From positions 1 to 59,143 of the forward strand of contig DYPL01000008.1 in the NCBI GenBank assembly GCA_020719945.1: DNA of 59,143 nt. The letters are read 5' to 3'. The notes below the pieces were generated by a model. That model saw nothing but the letters and a program-made list of their open reading frames with translations. It made no database searches and had not been told where the DNA came from. The position numbers and the translations under genes were made by a program. Of the stretch, positions 28,646 to 37,211 are shown piece by piece. Each line of letters begins with the position of its first letter. The first letter of the stretch is position 1. The DNA comes from Turneriella parva (GTDB lineage: Bacteria; Spirochaetota; Leptospiria; Turneriellales; Turneriellaceae).

Positions 28646-30655
28646 GTGAAAAGCGCAGAAGAATATCCTGTTTCCGAATTATTTAATCGCAGCAGTTATA
28701 GAGCTCTGGTTGAGGAAATTCAATTCCTGGCCCATCAGTATTATGTCTTGGATTCTCCTTTAGTTGACGATGCTTTTTATGACGATTTGTTTCGTCTTTT
28801 ACAACGAGTAGAATCGCTGCATACTGATTTAAGAGACCAGGATTCCCCGTTAAAAAAAACAGGCGGTGAAATTTCGAAAGATTTTGCTCCCGTCCCGCAT
28901 GATCCGCCCATGCTGTCTCTGGACAATGCCCTCTCCCTCGATGAATTTTTGGTATTTGACGAACGCATCCGCCGTGAGACGGGACAGAGTCATCCGGAGT
29001 ACCACGCCGAACCCAAATACGATGGGCTTGCGGCAGAGCTTCTTTATCTGGATGGGATATTGCGCACGGCATCGACACGAGGAGACGGTTTTACAGGAGA
29101 AGATATAACACACACCATGAGGACAGTAGCCAATGTTCCATTGTCTCTTCGCAAAAAACCAGGGCGGTTATTAATTCGCGGAGAAGTAGTAATGAAAAAG
29201 CAGGACTTTTTAGATCTCAACGCAGAGCTCACAGAAAAAGGCAAAAAGAATTTTGCCAATCCCCGCAATGCCGCAGCCGGTTCTTTACGCCTGCAAGATT
29301 CTTCGGTTACGCGATCGAGGCGGCTGACATTTTTTCCTTATTCTGTGGCAACGATAGTGGGGCTCACTCTTCCCGAACTGCAGTCGGATATCTGGAATTC
29401 ACTTTTTCCTGAATTAGGTTTTCGTCCCGGAGAATTGTCTTTTCGTGGAGGAAGGGAAGAAATTCAAAAACAGTATGAAGCCGTTCAATCCAGTCGTTCG
29501 GGCATTCCCTTTGATATTGACGGCATTGTGGTAAAAATAAATTCTTTGAAAACACAACAGGAACTTGGCACTACGACTCGTTCACCTAAGTTTGCTATTG
29601 CCTGGAAATTTGCAGCCAGAGCTGGTTTCACGAGGGTCAATTCCATTGTCTACCAGACAGGGCGAACGGGCGTAATCACTCCCGTTGCCAATCTTGAACC
29701 AGTGACGATTGGTGGCGTTGTGGTTTCGCGTGCTACCCTGCACAACCAGTCGCAGATGGAAAAACTCGATATACGGCAGGGAGATACTGTAGAGATCATT
29801 CGCTCCGGGGACGTTATCCCAAGGGTTGTTCGCGTTGTCCCTGACGAAAAACATGCATCGCTGGAAGCGCCTGTTTTTCCCAAACACTGCCCCTCTTGCG
29901 GTGCCCCTCTCGTGAAAGAAGATATTTTTGTACGTTGTGCAAACCCGGATTGTTCAGGAAGAGTTGTTGCTCAAATTCAGTACTTTGTTTCGAGAGATGG
30001 CATAGATGTAGAGACACTGGGAGAAGAATGGGTTCAAAAATTCTATTCGGCTGGAATTATTTCGGATGTGGCAGATATTTTTGCGCTAACCAAAGAACAA
30101 ATTCTCCCCTTTGAAAAAATGGGCGAAAAACTTGCAGCTAAAATAATCGCATCCATCCATTATAGGAGAAGTATACCTTTTGCAATATTTCTTCGCTCGC
30201 TTGGTATTCCGGGAGTTGGCTCGCATATTGCGCAGATTCTCTCCGAAAATTCAGGTAATCTTGAAACCCTACTCGCCATGGATAAAAAGGAGCTCACGGC
30301 CATCCACGAAGTAGGCCCTGCTACAGCCCAAGCCATCGCAGAATTCAGGGACAATCCCCGCAATCGCAACCTTTTACAGAAATTCCGGAATTATGGCGTG
30401 GAACTGATTTCTCCTGCACCCAAAAAAGATTCTTCTTTTTTCGGAAAGACATTTGTGTTTACTGGAACCATGAAAAAGTTAAGCCGCACGGAGGCAGCCG
30501 AATTGGTGAAAGAAAGGCGCGGACGCGTATCTGGAGCAGTATCTGCTAAAACGGATTATGTTGTTGCCGGTGAAGCAGCTGGTTCAAAACTGGAAAGGGC
30601 TGAGCAACTGCAGCTTACTATCTTAACGGAAGAAGAATTTTTGAGCATGCTCTGA
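28646..30655 (+). CDS. ligA: NAD-dependent DNA ligase LigA
   Basis: Seals nicks in replication and repair. The 669-residue protein has the adenylation lysine K124 in AEPKYDGLAAEL, an OB-fold, a four-cysteine zinc finger (CPSCGAPL … CANPDC), helix-hairpin-helix repeats (SLGIPGVGSHIAQIL) and a C-terminal BRCT domain (FFGKTFVFTGTMKKLSR). The start is a GTG at 28646. Its length and domain order are standard. Confidence 0.96.
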   Translation: MKSAEEYPVSELFNRSSYRALVEEIQFLAHQYYVLDSPLVDDAFYDDLFRLLQRVESLHTDLRDQDSPLKKTGGEISKDFAPVPHDPPMLSLDNALSLDEFLVFDERIRRETGQSHPEYHAEPKYDGLAAELLYLDGILRTASTRGDGFTGEDITHTMRTVANVPLSLRKKPGRLLIRGEVVMKKQDFLDLNAELTEKGKKNFANPRNAAAGSLRLQDSSVTRSRRLTFFPYSVATIVGLTLPELQSDIWNSLFPELGFRPGELSFRGGREEIQKQYEAVQSSRSGIPFDIDGIVVKINSLKTQQELGTTTRSPKFAIAWKFAARAGFTRVNSIVYQTGRTGVITPVANLEPVTIGGVVVSRATLHNQSQMEKLDIRQGDTVEIIRSGDVIPRVVRVVPDEKHASLEAPVFPKHCPSCGAPLVKEDIFVRCANPDCSGRVVAQIQYFVSRDGIDVETLGEEWVQKFYSAGIISDVADIFALTKEQILPFEKMGEKLAAKIIASIHYRRSIPFAIFLRSLGIPGVGSHIAQILSENSGNLETLLAMDKKELTAIHEVGPATAQAIAEFRDNPRNRNLLQKFRNYGVELISPAPKKDSSFFGKTFVFTGTMKKLSRTEAAELVKERRGRVSGAVSAKTDYVVAGEAAGSKLERAEQLQLTILTEEEFLSML

Positions 30656-30675
30656 AACTCTGCACTGGTAACAAA

Positions 30676-31467
30676 ATGAAACAGGAATTAACACCCTTTA
30701 CGGATTATCTTTTAAAACGAAAAGAAACCAGGGGATATTTATTTGTCCCCTACCTGGCTCTTGGCGATCCTGACTGGCAGAGCAGTGAAGAAATTGTAGA
30801 TTTATTGATTCGCTCGGGAGCGGATACAATTGAGCTCGGCCTTCCTTTTTCGGATCCTTCTGCAGATGGGCCAGTATTGCAGAGAGCTTTTCGTCGCTCT
30901 TTATCTCACCCGTTTTCTCGGGAACTTGTTTTTCAATTTCTTGAAAAAATATCCAGAAAACATCCGGATTTCAAATTCAGCGTTATGGCCTATGCGAATC
31001 TTTTTCATGCTGCCGGCTTTGACGAAATGCTTAAAAGACTCTACACTTTGAATGTTGGTGGTGTCATTGTACCAGACGTACCTTTAGAAGAGGCTCCCGC
31101 ACCCGCCCCGAATCGTCCAGACTGGATTCAGTTTATTACCCCCACTACCCGGCCAGAAAGGCTGAAAGCAATTGTCTCGGTGGCAAGGGGATTTATTTAC
31201 CTCGTTTCTCTGAAAGGAACGACGGGCCAAAGTGGCTTTACTCTTGAGCCGCTCCGCAAAACAATCCAGACTATCCGCAAACAAACTAGGGTACCTATTT
31301 TAGCCGGTTTTGGAATTCGCAGCGCAGCCCACGCACAAGAGGCTGCCACGGTTGCAGATGGATTTATCATCGGTTCACGGATTCACGAAATCATCGAAGA
31401 AAATCTTTCCAACCATTCTATCATGAAACAACAACTAATTGAAGAACTGAAGGGAATATTGCCGTAA
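30676..31467 (+). CDS. trpA: Tryptophan synthase alpha chain
   Basis: A TIM-barrel enzyme that cleaves indole-3-glycerol phosphate. The signature IELGLPFSDPSADGP carries the catalytic Glu53 and Asp64, and ILAGFGIRSAAHAQE the phosphate-binding loop. Length is 263 residues. No trpB or other trp gene is adjacent, which is unusual because trpB and trpA are normally neighbours and act as one complex. It lies between ligA and pepA on the same strand, only 20 and 51 bases away. Confidence 0.93.
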   Translation: MKQELTPFTDYLLKRKETRGYLFVPYLALGDPDWQSSEEIVDLLIRSGADTIELGLPFSDPSADGPVLQRAFRRSLSHPFSRELVFQFLEKISRKHPDFKFSVMAYANLFHAAGFDEMLKRLYTLNVGGVIVPDVPLEEAPAPAPNRPDWIQFITPTTRPERLKAIVSVARGFIYLVSLKGTTGQSGFTLEPLRKTIQTIRKQTRVPILAGFGIRSAAHAQEAATVADGFIIGSRIHEIIEENLSNHSIMKQQLIEELKGILP

Positions 31468-31518
31468 CACTGGAAAAATATTTGGCGTCCTGTCCTTCCA
31501 TTTTTTGCTGGATTTGTT

Positions 31519-32991
31519 ATGAAAGGAAAAACGTCCGCAAATGATTATCTGCACTTTGCAGAACTTGCCATAGAAATTGTACCCGATTCTATCGGCAAAG
31601 ACGAAGTTACGATTGTATTTACAGCTTCCCAGGAAGGAACCTCCCTGTTAGATAATTATCCCTGGTTCAAAGGCGAGCCCGGGGAATCGGTTCAGGCCCC
31701 CCGCCGCTGGCATTACGGCATAGGGAAACTGGCCGAACTCGACGAAATAAAAGCAGGGGAAATATTGTTTCAGGCACTTAGCGACGCCGCTACCCGATTA
31801 TCTTCTGCGAATCTTCAACTGCCTTCTGCTTTTTATTCCCGTTTCTCTCCCGAGAAAACAGCCAATATGATTGCCATGGCTGCCGCAGGAGCCGGCGCTC
31901 CGGTGGACAGAATGAAGAGCAAACCCTCCTCAGAAAAAGTAATCCTTAAGAAAGCAGGAGTGCTCGTTCCGAAAACCTATGAAACCCGCTTTGGCGAAGC
32001 CCTTAAAAAATACTCTATCCAGGCGCGCTATACCACTGGCATGCGCTCACTCCAGGTCTTGCCATCGAATGTTGTGTATTCCGATACAATTCTGGAAAGA
32101 GCAAAAGAAATTGCTCAAATTAACAAGTTAAAAATCACCATCTTTGGAAAAGCAGAGCTGGAGGCCATGGGTGCGGGTGGAATTCTCTCTGTCAACCAGG
32201 GAAGTCGTCGCGAACCAGCCATGGCAGTTCTCGAATATTCTCCGAAAGGAGCGCAGAAAACCCTTGCAATGGCCGGAAAGGGCGTGACATTTGACACGGG
32301 TGGAATTTCTATTAAACCATCCGAAAAAATGCATGACATGAAATATGATATGTCGGGCGCTGCTGCCGTTCTACATGCCATTGGAGCCGCTGCAGCCATG
32401 GGAGTCAATACGAGAATTATTGCAGCCATTGGTCTGGTAGAAAACAAACCGGACGGTTTAGCCCAAAACCCTGGAGATGTATACCGTTCCTTGAAAGGCC
32501 ATACAGTGGAAGTGCAGAACACGGATGCAGAGGGGCGCCTGGTTCTTGCCGACCTGCTCACCTATCTCGAGAAAGAATACAATCCGGATCTCATTGTAGA
32601 CATGGCGACTTTGACAGGTGCCTGCGTGATCGCCCTGGCATATCATTACGCTGGTCTGTTTACGCCATCTGACGAAACCGCTAAAACGATCGAAAAAGCG
32701 GCAAAAGAATCGCTGGAACCGGTCTGGCGGCTCCCCGTAGATAGAATTTACCGGGAAATGCTGAAATCAGAAATTGCAGACTTTAACAATATTGGAAGCA
32801 GATACGGCGGGGCATCGAGCGCAGCGGCCTTTCTATCTGTTTTTCTCGATCATCCCGAAAAATGGGCACACATCGATATAGCCGGCACCGGAATGATCGA
32901 TAAAAATATTGGATTATATCAGGCGAATGCCAGCGGATATGGTGTCCGTCTGCTCACCAGAATCGCTGAATTAATGGCAGGAGAAAAATAA
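31519..32991 (+). CDS. pepA: Leucyl aminopeptidase (M17 family)
   Basis: The protein is a cytosolic di-metal aminopeptidase of 490 residues. The M17 signature NTDAEGRL is at 334–341. Metal and catalytic residues K254 and D259 (GKGVTFDTGGI), K266, D277 (KYDMSGAA), D336, E338 and R340 are all visible. The N-terminal ~150 residues are the variable domain. Its stop overlaps the mtnP start by one base (TAATG). Confidence 0.93.
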   Translation: MKGKTSANDYLHFAELAIEIVPDSIGKDEVTIVFTASQEGTSLLDNYPWFKGEPGESVQAPRRWHYGIGKLAELDEIKAGEILFQALSDAATRLSSANLQLPSAFYSRFSPEKTANMIAMAAAGAGAPVDRMKSKPSSEKVILKKAGVLVPKTYETRFGEALKKYSIQARYTTGMRSLQVLPSNVVYSDTILERAKEIAQINKLKITIFGKAELEAMGAGGILSVNQGSRREPAMAVLEYSPKGAQKTLAMAGKGVTFDTGGISIKPSEKMHDMKYDMSGAAAVLHAIGAAAAMGVNTRIIAAIGLVENKPDGLAQNPGDVYRSLKGHTVEVQNTDAEGRLVLADLLTYLEKEYNPDLIVDMATLTGACVIALAYHYAGLFTPSDETAKTIEKAAKESLEPVWRLPVDRIYREMLKSEIADFNNIGSRYGGASSAAAFLSVFLDHPEKWAHIDIAGTGMIDKNIGLYQANASGYGVRLLTRIAELMAGEK

Positions 32992-33872
32992 TGAAAAAAG
33001 CGGAAATAGGCGTTATTGGTGGTACGGGAGTATATGCTCTCGAAGGATTGGAAATTATAGAAAGGATATACCCGGATACCCCTTGGGGAAAGCCTTCCGA
33101 TGAAATTACCATTGCTGCATTCACGAATGGCGAAAAAACATTGCGCATCGCCTTTTTACCCCGGCATGGAAAGGGACATTTCATTACTCCAGGCAATATC
33201 CCGCAAAAGGCGAACCTCGCCGCATTGAAAATGCTGGGTGTAGAAGAGATCATTGCTTTTTCTGCTGTTGGTTCTCTCAAAGAAGAAATTGCTCCAGGCC
33301 ATTTTGTTCTTCCCACTCAGATTATTGACCGCACGCGCCACAGGCAAGATTCCTATTTTGATGGCAGTATTGTCGCACATGTTTCTCTGGCAGATCCATT
33401 TAGCGAAGGACTTGCCGAAATTCTTGCCGAATCTGCCAGAGTATCGGGCGTCCAACTACATCGGGACGAAACCCTGATCTGCATGGAAGGACCGTCTTTT
33501 TCCACCCGTGCAGAATCAAAACTTTATAAATCCTGGGGAGCCGGCATTATCAATATGAGCGTATTGCCGGAAGCCAAGCTCGCCCGCGAACTGGAAATGT
33601 GTTACCAGATGGTATGCATGTCTACCGATTACGACGCTTGGAGAGAAGAGGAAGAAGCTGTGGGAGTGGATTCGGTTATGGCTGTCGTCAAAAAAAATTC
33701 GGGAAAAGCGCAGGAAATTTTGCGCAATGCCCTTCCCCTGCTCGCTCAAAGACATCCTCTTCCGGGACCGGCAAAAAAAGCCTTGTCATTTGGGATTATG
33801 ACAAATCCTGAAAAACAAAAGCCGGAAGACAGAGAAAAAATGAAACAGGTTCTGCCACAATACTTTGTATGA
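32991..33872 (+). CDS. mtnP: 5′-methylthioadenosine phosphorylase
   Basis: It splits methylthioadenosine to adenine and methylthioribose-1-phosphate in methionine salvage. The purine nucleoside phosphorylase family fold is evident (IGVIGGTGVY, RHGKGHFITPG). The base-recognition segment INMSVLPEAKLARE … STDYDAW has the two aspartates typical for 6-aminopurines, which favours MTA over guanosine/inosine phosphorylase. It is 293 residues. It overlaps queG by 4 bases. The methionine-cycle gene metK is in the same window but not adjacent. Confidence 0.88.
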   Translation: MKKAEIGVIGGTGVYALEGLEIIERIYPDTPWGKPSDEITIAAFTNGEKTLRIAFLPRHGKGHFITPGNIPQKANLAALKMLGVEEIIAFSAVGSLKEEIAPGHFVLPTQIIDRTRHRQDSYFDGSIVAHVSLADPFSEGLAEILAESARVSGVQLHRDETLICMEGPSFSTRAESKLYKSWGAGIINMSVLPEAKLARELEMCYQMVCMSTDYDAWREEEEAVGVDSVMAVVKKNSGKAQEILRNALPLLAQRHPLPGPAKKALSFGIMTNPEKQKPEDREKMKQVLPQYFV

Positions 33873-34807
33873 CACTGACCTGGGCAGATTTACAGCTTCT
33901 TGCCGAGCGGGCCAGCCAACAGGGGTTTGCAGAATCTGCCTTTTTTCGATTGTCGCAACCGTCTGCCCGGTTTCAGGAAATCTTTGCAAAATATCTTTCT
34001 CAAAAACTGCACGCAGGAATGAATTATCTTGAAAACCCTGCCAGAATGCACCCCGAGTCCGTTCTCCCGGGAGCCCAAACGGGAATGGCGCTGTTGTTTC
34101 CCTATCGTACGCAGGCTGGTGAAATCGCTCTGCGATCTGCCAAACAATACAGGATTGCACGCTATGCTTTAGGACGCGATTACCATAAATTCCTGAAAAA
34201 GAAAATGAAACAGATAGCAGAGGGATACAACGCGCGGGGAATCACGGACTCGGCTCCCTTTCCTGAACGCTATTATGCAAGATTGGCCGGACTTGGGTTC
34301 ATTGGTCGCAATGGAATGCTCATCCATAAGGAGCATGGAAGTTATTTTTTTCTTGCGTTTATTCTCTTCCCTTCAGAGCTTCCGAATGATGTTGACAATC
34401 AAATACGGGAGTTGGCACATCCTGATTTTATGGAGTGTGGAATCTGTACTGCCTGTCTCAAGTCCTGTCCATCCTCTGCCATACTCCCCGGTGGCCTCAT
34501 AGATTCGGAAAAATGTATTTCGTACCAGACCATTGAAAAGAAAGTACCACCAGTCTTCCAGGGAAAAAAGCATAATTATATTTTTGGTTGCGATATATGC
34601 CAGCAGGTTTGTCCTTACAACAAGGGAATTCCTCTTCCGAAAGTCGCAGAAGAGATGCAGCCTACGGCAATTTCTCTGCAATTATTGGAGGGAAATACAG
34701 ACCTTCGAGAAGATAGTTTGCACGGGACAGCTTTACAAAGAAGAAAGCCTGAGGGGATACAGTCGAATGCAATGCAGATTGATAACTTGCTGAACAATAA
34801 AAAGTGA
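33869..34807 (+). CDS. queG: Epoxyqueuosine reductase QueG
   Basis: It is the cobalamin- and Fe-S-dependent last step of queuosine formation in tRNA. The two 4Fe-4S motifs are present: C190-x2-C193-x2-C196-x3-C200, and C241-x2-C244-x3-C248 with the extra ligand C216. The catalytic Asp127 lies in ITDSAPFPERYYA. The 312-residue length matches the form without the C-terminal HEAT repeats. It overlaps mtnP by 4 bases and stands just upstream of two tRNA genes. Confidence 0.93.
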   Translation: MTLTWADLQLLAERASQQGFAESAFFRLSQPSARFQEIFAKYLSQKLHAGMNYLENPARMHPESVLPGAQTGMALLFPYRTQAGEIALRSAKQYRIARYALGRDYHKFLKKKMKQIAEGYNARGITDSAPFPERYYARLAGLGFIGRNGMLIHKEHGSYFFLAFILFPSELPNDVDNQIRELAHPDFMECGICTACLKSCPSSAILPGGLIDSEKCISYQTIEKKVPPVFQGKKHNYIFGCDICQQVCPYNKGIPLPKVAEEMQPTAISLQLLEGNTDLREDSLHGTALQRRKPEGIQSNAMQIDNLLNNKK

Positions 34808-34846
34808 TTGACGGCATGATGCCAAAAAAGAAAGTGGTTTAGACAT

Positions 34847-34919
<73 letters not shown>

Positions 34920-34924
34920 AATAC

Positions 34925-34998
34925 GGCGACGTAGCTCAGCCGGTTAGAGCAACGGAATCATAATCCGTGTGTCCGGGGTTCGAATCCCTGCGTCGCTA
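34925..34998 (+). tRNA. tRNA with CAT anticodon, probably elongator Met
   Basis: A 74-base cloverleaf lies 5 bases after the initiator tRNA. Acceptor GGCGACG/CGTCGCT (G1·T72 wobble), D stem with C11–G24 as in elongators, and anticodon loop ATCATAA with the uncommon A32. CCA is not encoded. The body resembles elongator tRNA-Met; a tRNA-Ile2 that is later modified to lysidine cannot be wholly excluded. Confidence 0.9.
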
Positions 34999-35070
34999 AG
35001 TTGTTACTGCACAGTTCATTGCCATGCAGAATTTTCTTTACGCAAACAGTGATATTCTTCACAGAGACGC

Positions 35071-35931
35071 ATGCGAAACAAACTGCTTCTGGGATTGGTG
35101 GTTGTGCAATCCCTGTTTTCTCAAAATCACTGGGATTCGGTCATTTCTGTTAAGCCGGAGGGTTTAACAGCTGTTTTTGGAAATGATGTCAACATTCGCT
35201 CCAGACCGAATCTAAAAGCTTCTATCATATATTCTGCCAGAGCCGGTGAACAACTGACTATTCTCCAGAAAACCGATGAGCTTTTTACATTGCAGAACAA
35301 TAAGGAATACTGGTATGAAGTAATAACGCCCAAAGGCAAAGGATTTGTCTGGGGGGGGTTACTCAGTGACGCAGGTTTTAAGCTTGGCGAAAATACTCTG
35401 CTGGTGCGCAACTTGGGCGTTCAAAACAAAAAAATGGAACTCCATCTGGTTGACGAAACTGGCAAAACGCTCGACAGAAAAGAAATCGAAACCGGGCCCA
35501 TTTCCAGACAACCGCAGGAGGGATTTGTATTTTCCACACGCGAGGGGAAACTTTTCCATCCAGCCATACCGCATCTTTTTTCTATTCAATACTTTATATT
35601 CTCTGAAATCGAGTATGGTCAGTTTCACGAACGCTTTTTCAGCATCGATTCAAAGGGAAAGCTGAAAGAACACTTTGTATGGTATCCATCTTTTTGCGAC
35701 CCACCCGCTTGTATGGAAGCTGAACTGCTGCTGCCCGGAGAATCTTCGCGAAAATTTCCAGAATTGAAAGAACACAAAATTTCTGCCGACAGGAACACAA
35801 TTCGGTCTGTCGTTCGTTTTTTTAACTCCGATACCGACCAGACAGAAAACTATTCGATATTCGATTACACTTGGGATGGAAACGGATTTGTGGTGAGCGA
35901 ACCCACTAACCCGATGGCAACACATCCATAA
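35071..35931 (+). CDS. Exported protein with bacterial SH3 domain
   Basis: The 286-residue protein starts with a signal peptide (RNKLLLGLVVVQSLFSQ). Residues about 32–95 form a bacterial SH3 (SH3b) domain: GNDVNIRSRPNLKASII … WYEVITPKGKGFVWG. The rest is strand-rich, with one cysteine pair (CDPPAC), and is unassigned. SH3b domains often bind peptidoglycan or proteins in the periplasm. It follows the tRNA pair and converges with the radical-SAM gene, overlapping its 3′ end by 26 bases. Confidence 0.72.
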   Translation: MRNKLLLGLVVVQSLFSQNHWDSVISVKPEGLTAVFGNDVNIRSRPNLKASIIYSARAGEQLTILQKTDELFTLQNNKEYWYEVITPKGKGFVWGGLLSDAGFKLGENTLLVRNLGVQNKKMELHLVDETGKTLDRKEIETGPISRQPQEGFVFSTREGKLFHPAIPHLFSIQYFIFSEIEYGQFHERFFSIDSKGKLKEHFVWYPSFCDPPACMEAELLLPGESSRKFPELKEHKISADRNTIRSVVRFFNSDTDQTENYSIFDYTWDGNGFVVSEPTNPMATHP

Positions 35932-37195
35932 AGGCAGATACAGAAAACACTGCCTTTCCCGCCCCGGGTTCGCCGTAACCGGGAGGTACGGAAAGCTTGT
36001 AAGAAGCGTGAAGATCTCTGTAACCGCGCAGCAGCTTTAAATAGTACTCCAGCGGGGCTGGCTCACTCTGGCCCAACGGAGTGAATGGCTCCGGCAACCA
36101 GGTAGTAAAGCGAGGAGAAATTCCGTGGCTCATAAAATAGTCAACGCCCTCGAGCGAAGAGGCAACAGCCTTGTCGACTTCTGTAAAACCAACGGGCTGA
36201 GCCATTTCTACGCCAGCTACAAAATTGGGGATTACGTTTTCGGGACCAAAAACTTTTGCAGAATCTATCACTCTGCGGATCCATGTGTCGCGTCCAATAA
36301 AACGTTCTTTACCTGGACAGATTTTAGGAAATAATTCGGGGGACCAGACTTCGTAATTTGGGTGATAGATCTGAACGCCGACATCTTTTGCGCGAAGCAG
36401 ATCTTCCATTTCCCATGCCTGTGTTACAATTTTGGAAATCCATCGACCGGGAAATTTTGCATTGATGGCTGCGGCATATTCCAGATAAAAATCCGCCTCG
36501 TTCTTTCCTTTTAATTCGGTAACAACGGAACCACCTGTGATGGTATATGCTTTTGCCGTTGTATCGTACTGGTCAATACCAGAAAGTGCCTCGAGTATCT
36601 GCTCTATGGATTTTACACCCGAATACGGCCGACCGGTTTTTTTCTGCTGTCTCCAGTTATGGTTTATATCACAATACTGGCACTCTTCTTCTTTCCCAAA
36701 ATACTGGCAGTTTCGAAAGACGGTTAAGTATATGAGGTAACCCCACTCTATCACGGGAGCTAATTCGCCAATCGGCTTGTCCAAATTGGGATACTTCTGT
36801 TTGTAATATTCCGGGATGGGTGGAAACTCTACGCTGGCAATTTCTTCCCCTGAATAGAACAACGACAGAATGTGCTCAGTATTGACTGCCACTTTGTATG
36901 GAGATTCCGGATTAATGCGAACAGAAATAACGGTAGGCAGCAAACCATGCGGCCCACCCGATATACGGATTTCTTCCGGAGCTTTCCAGTTTTCGCCGAG
37001 AGCCATATCGGAAAGCGGAACGCGATCAAAAGTAAAAATAAAATAGTCTTTGGTTTTATAGTTTTGATCGCGAAAAGCCTCTTCGGCAAAAGCAATGCCT
37101 TGCCGAAGAATATCCTGTTTATAAACAACCTCAAAGGGAAGATCCGAAAATGAATCTTCCCAGAGTTTACGCAATGCGGAAGCGCTGGCAAACAA
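35906..37195 (-). CDS. Radical-SAM protein with C-x8-C-x2-C cluster motif
   Basis: The 429-residue protein looks like a radical-SAM TIM-barrel enzyme. The three cluster cysteines are C163, C172 and C175 (RNCQYFGKEEECQYCD), giving C-x8-C-x2-C instead of the standard C-x3-C-x2-C. A glycine motif TITGGSVVTELKG follows at the SAM-binding position. No other cysteine-rich auxiliary-cluster domain is evident apart from a late PKICPGKERF. The substrate is unknown. It starts 16 bases after the glycogen phosphorylase stop, which suggests a common transcript, but no functional link is obvious. Confidence 0.75.
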   Translation of the reverse strand: MFASASALRKLWEDSFSDLPFEVVYKQDILRQGIAFAEEAFRDQNYKTKDYFIFTFDRVPLSDMALGENWKAPEEIRISGGPHGLLPTVISVRINPESPYKVAVNTEHILSLFYSGEEIASVEFPPIPEYYKQKYPNLDKPIGELAPVIEWGYLIYLTVFRNCQYFGKEEECQYCDINHNWRQQKKTGRPYSGVKSIEQILEALSGIDQYDTTAKAYTITGGSVVTELKGKNEADFYLEYAAAINAKFPGRWISKIVTQAWEMEDLLRAKDVGVQIYHPNYEVWSPELFPKICPGKERFIGRDTWIRRVIDSAKVFGPENVIPNFVAGVEMAQPVGFTEVDKAVASSLEGVDYFMSHGISPRFTTWLPEPFTPLGQSEPAPLEYYLKLLRGYRDLHASYKLSVPPGYGEPGAGKAVFSVSAFMDVLPSG

Positions 37196-37211
37196 CAGAG
37201 TTAGTCCCTTG

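Noticed and set aside
34812-34829. Possible terminator after queG (GGCA-TGA-TGCC followed by A's)
   Set aside because: The stem is only 4 bp and the A-run would serve the minus strand, where no gene ends here.
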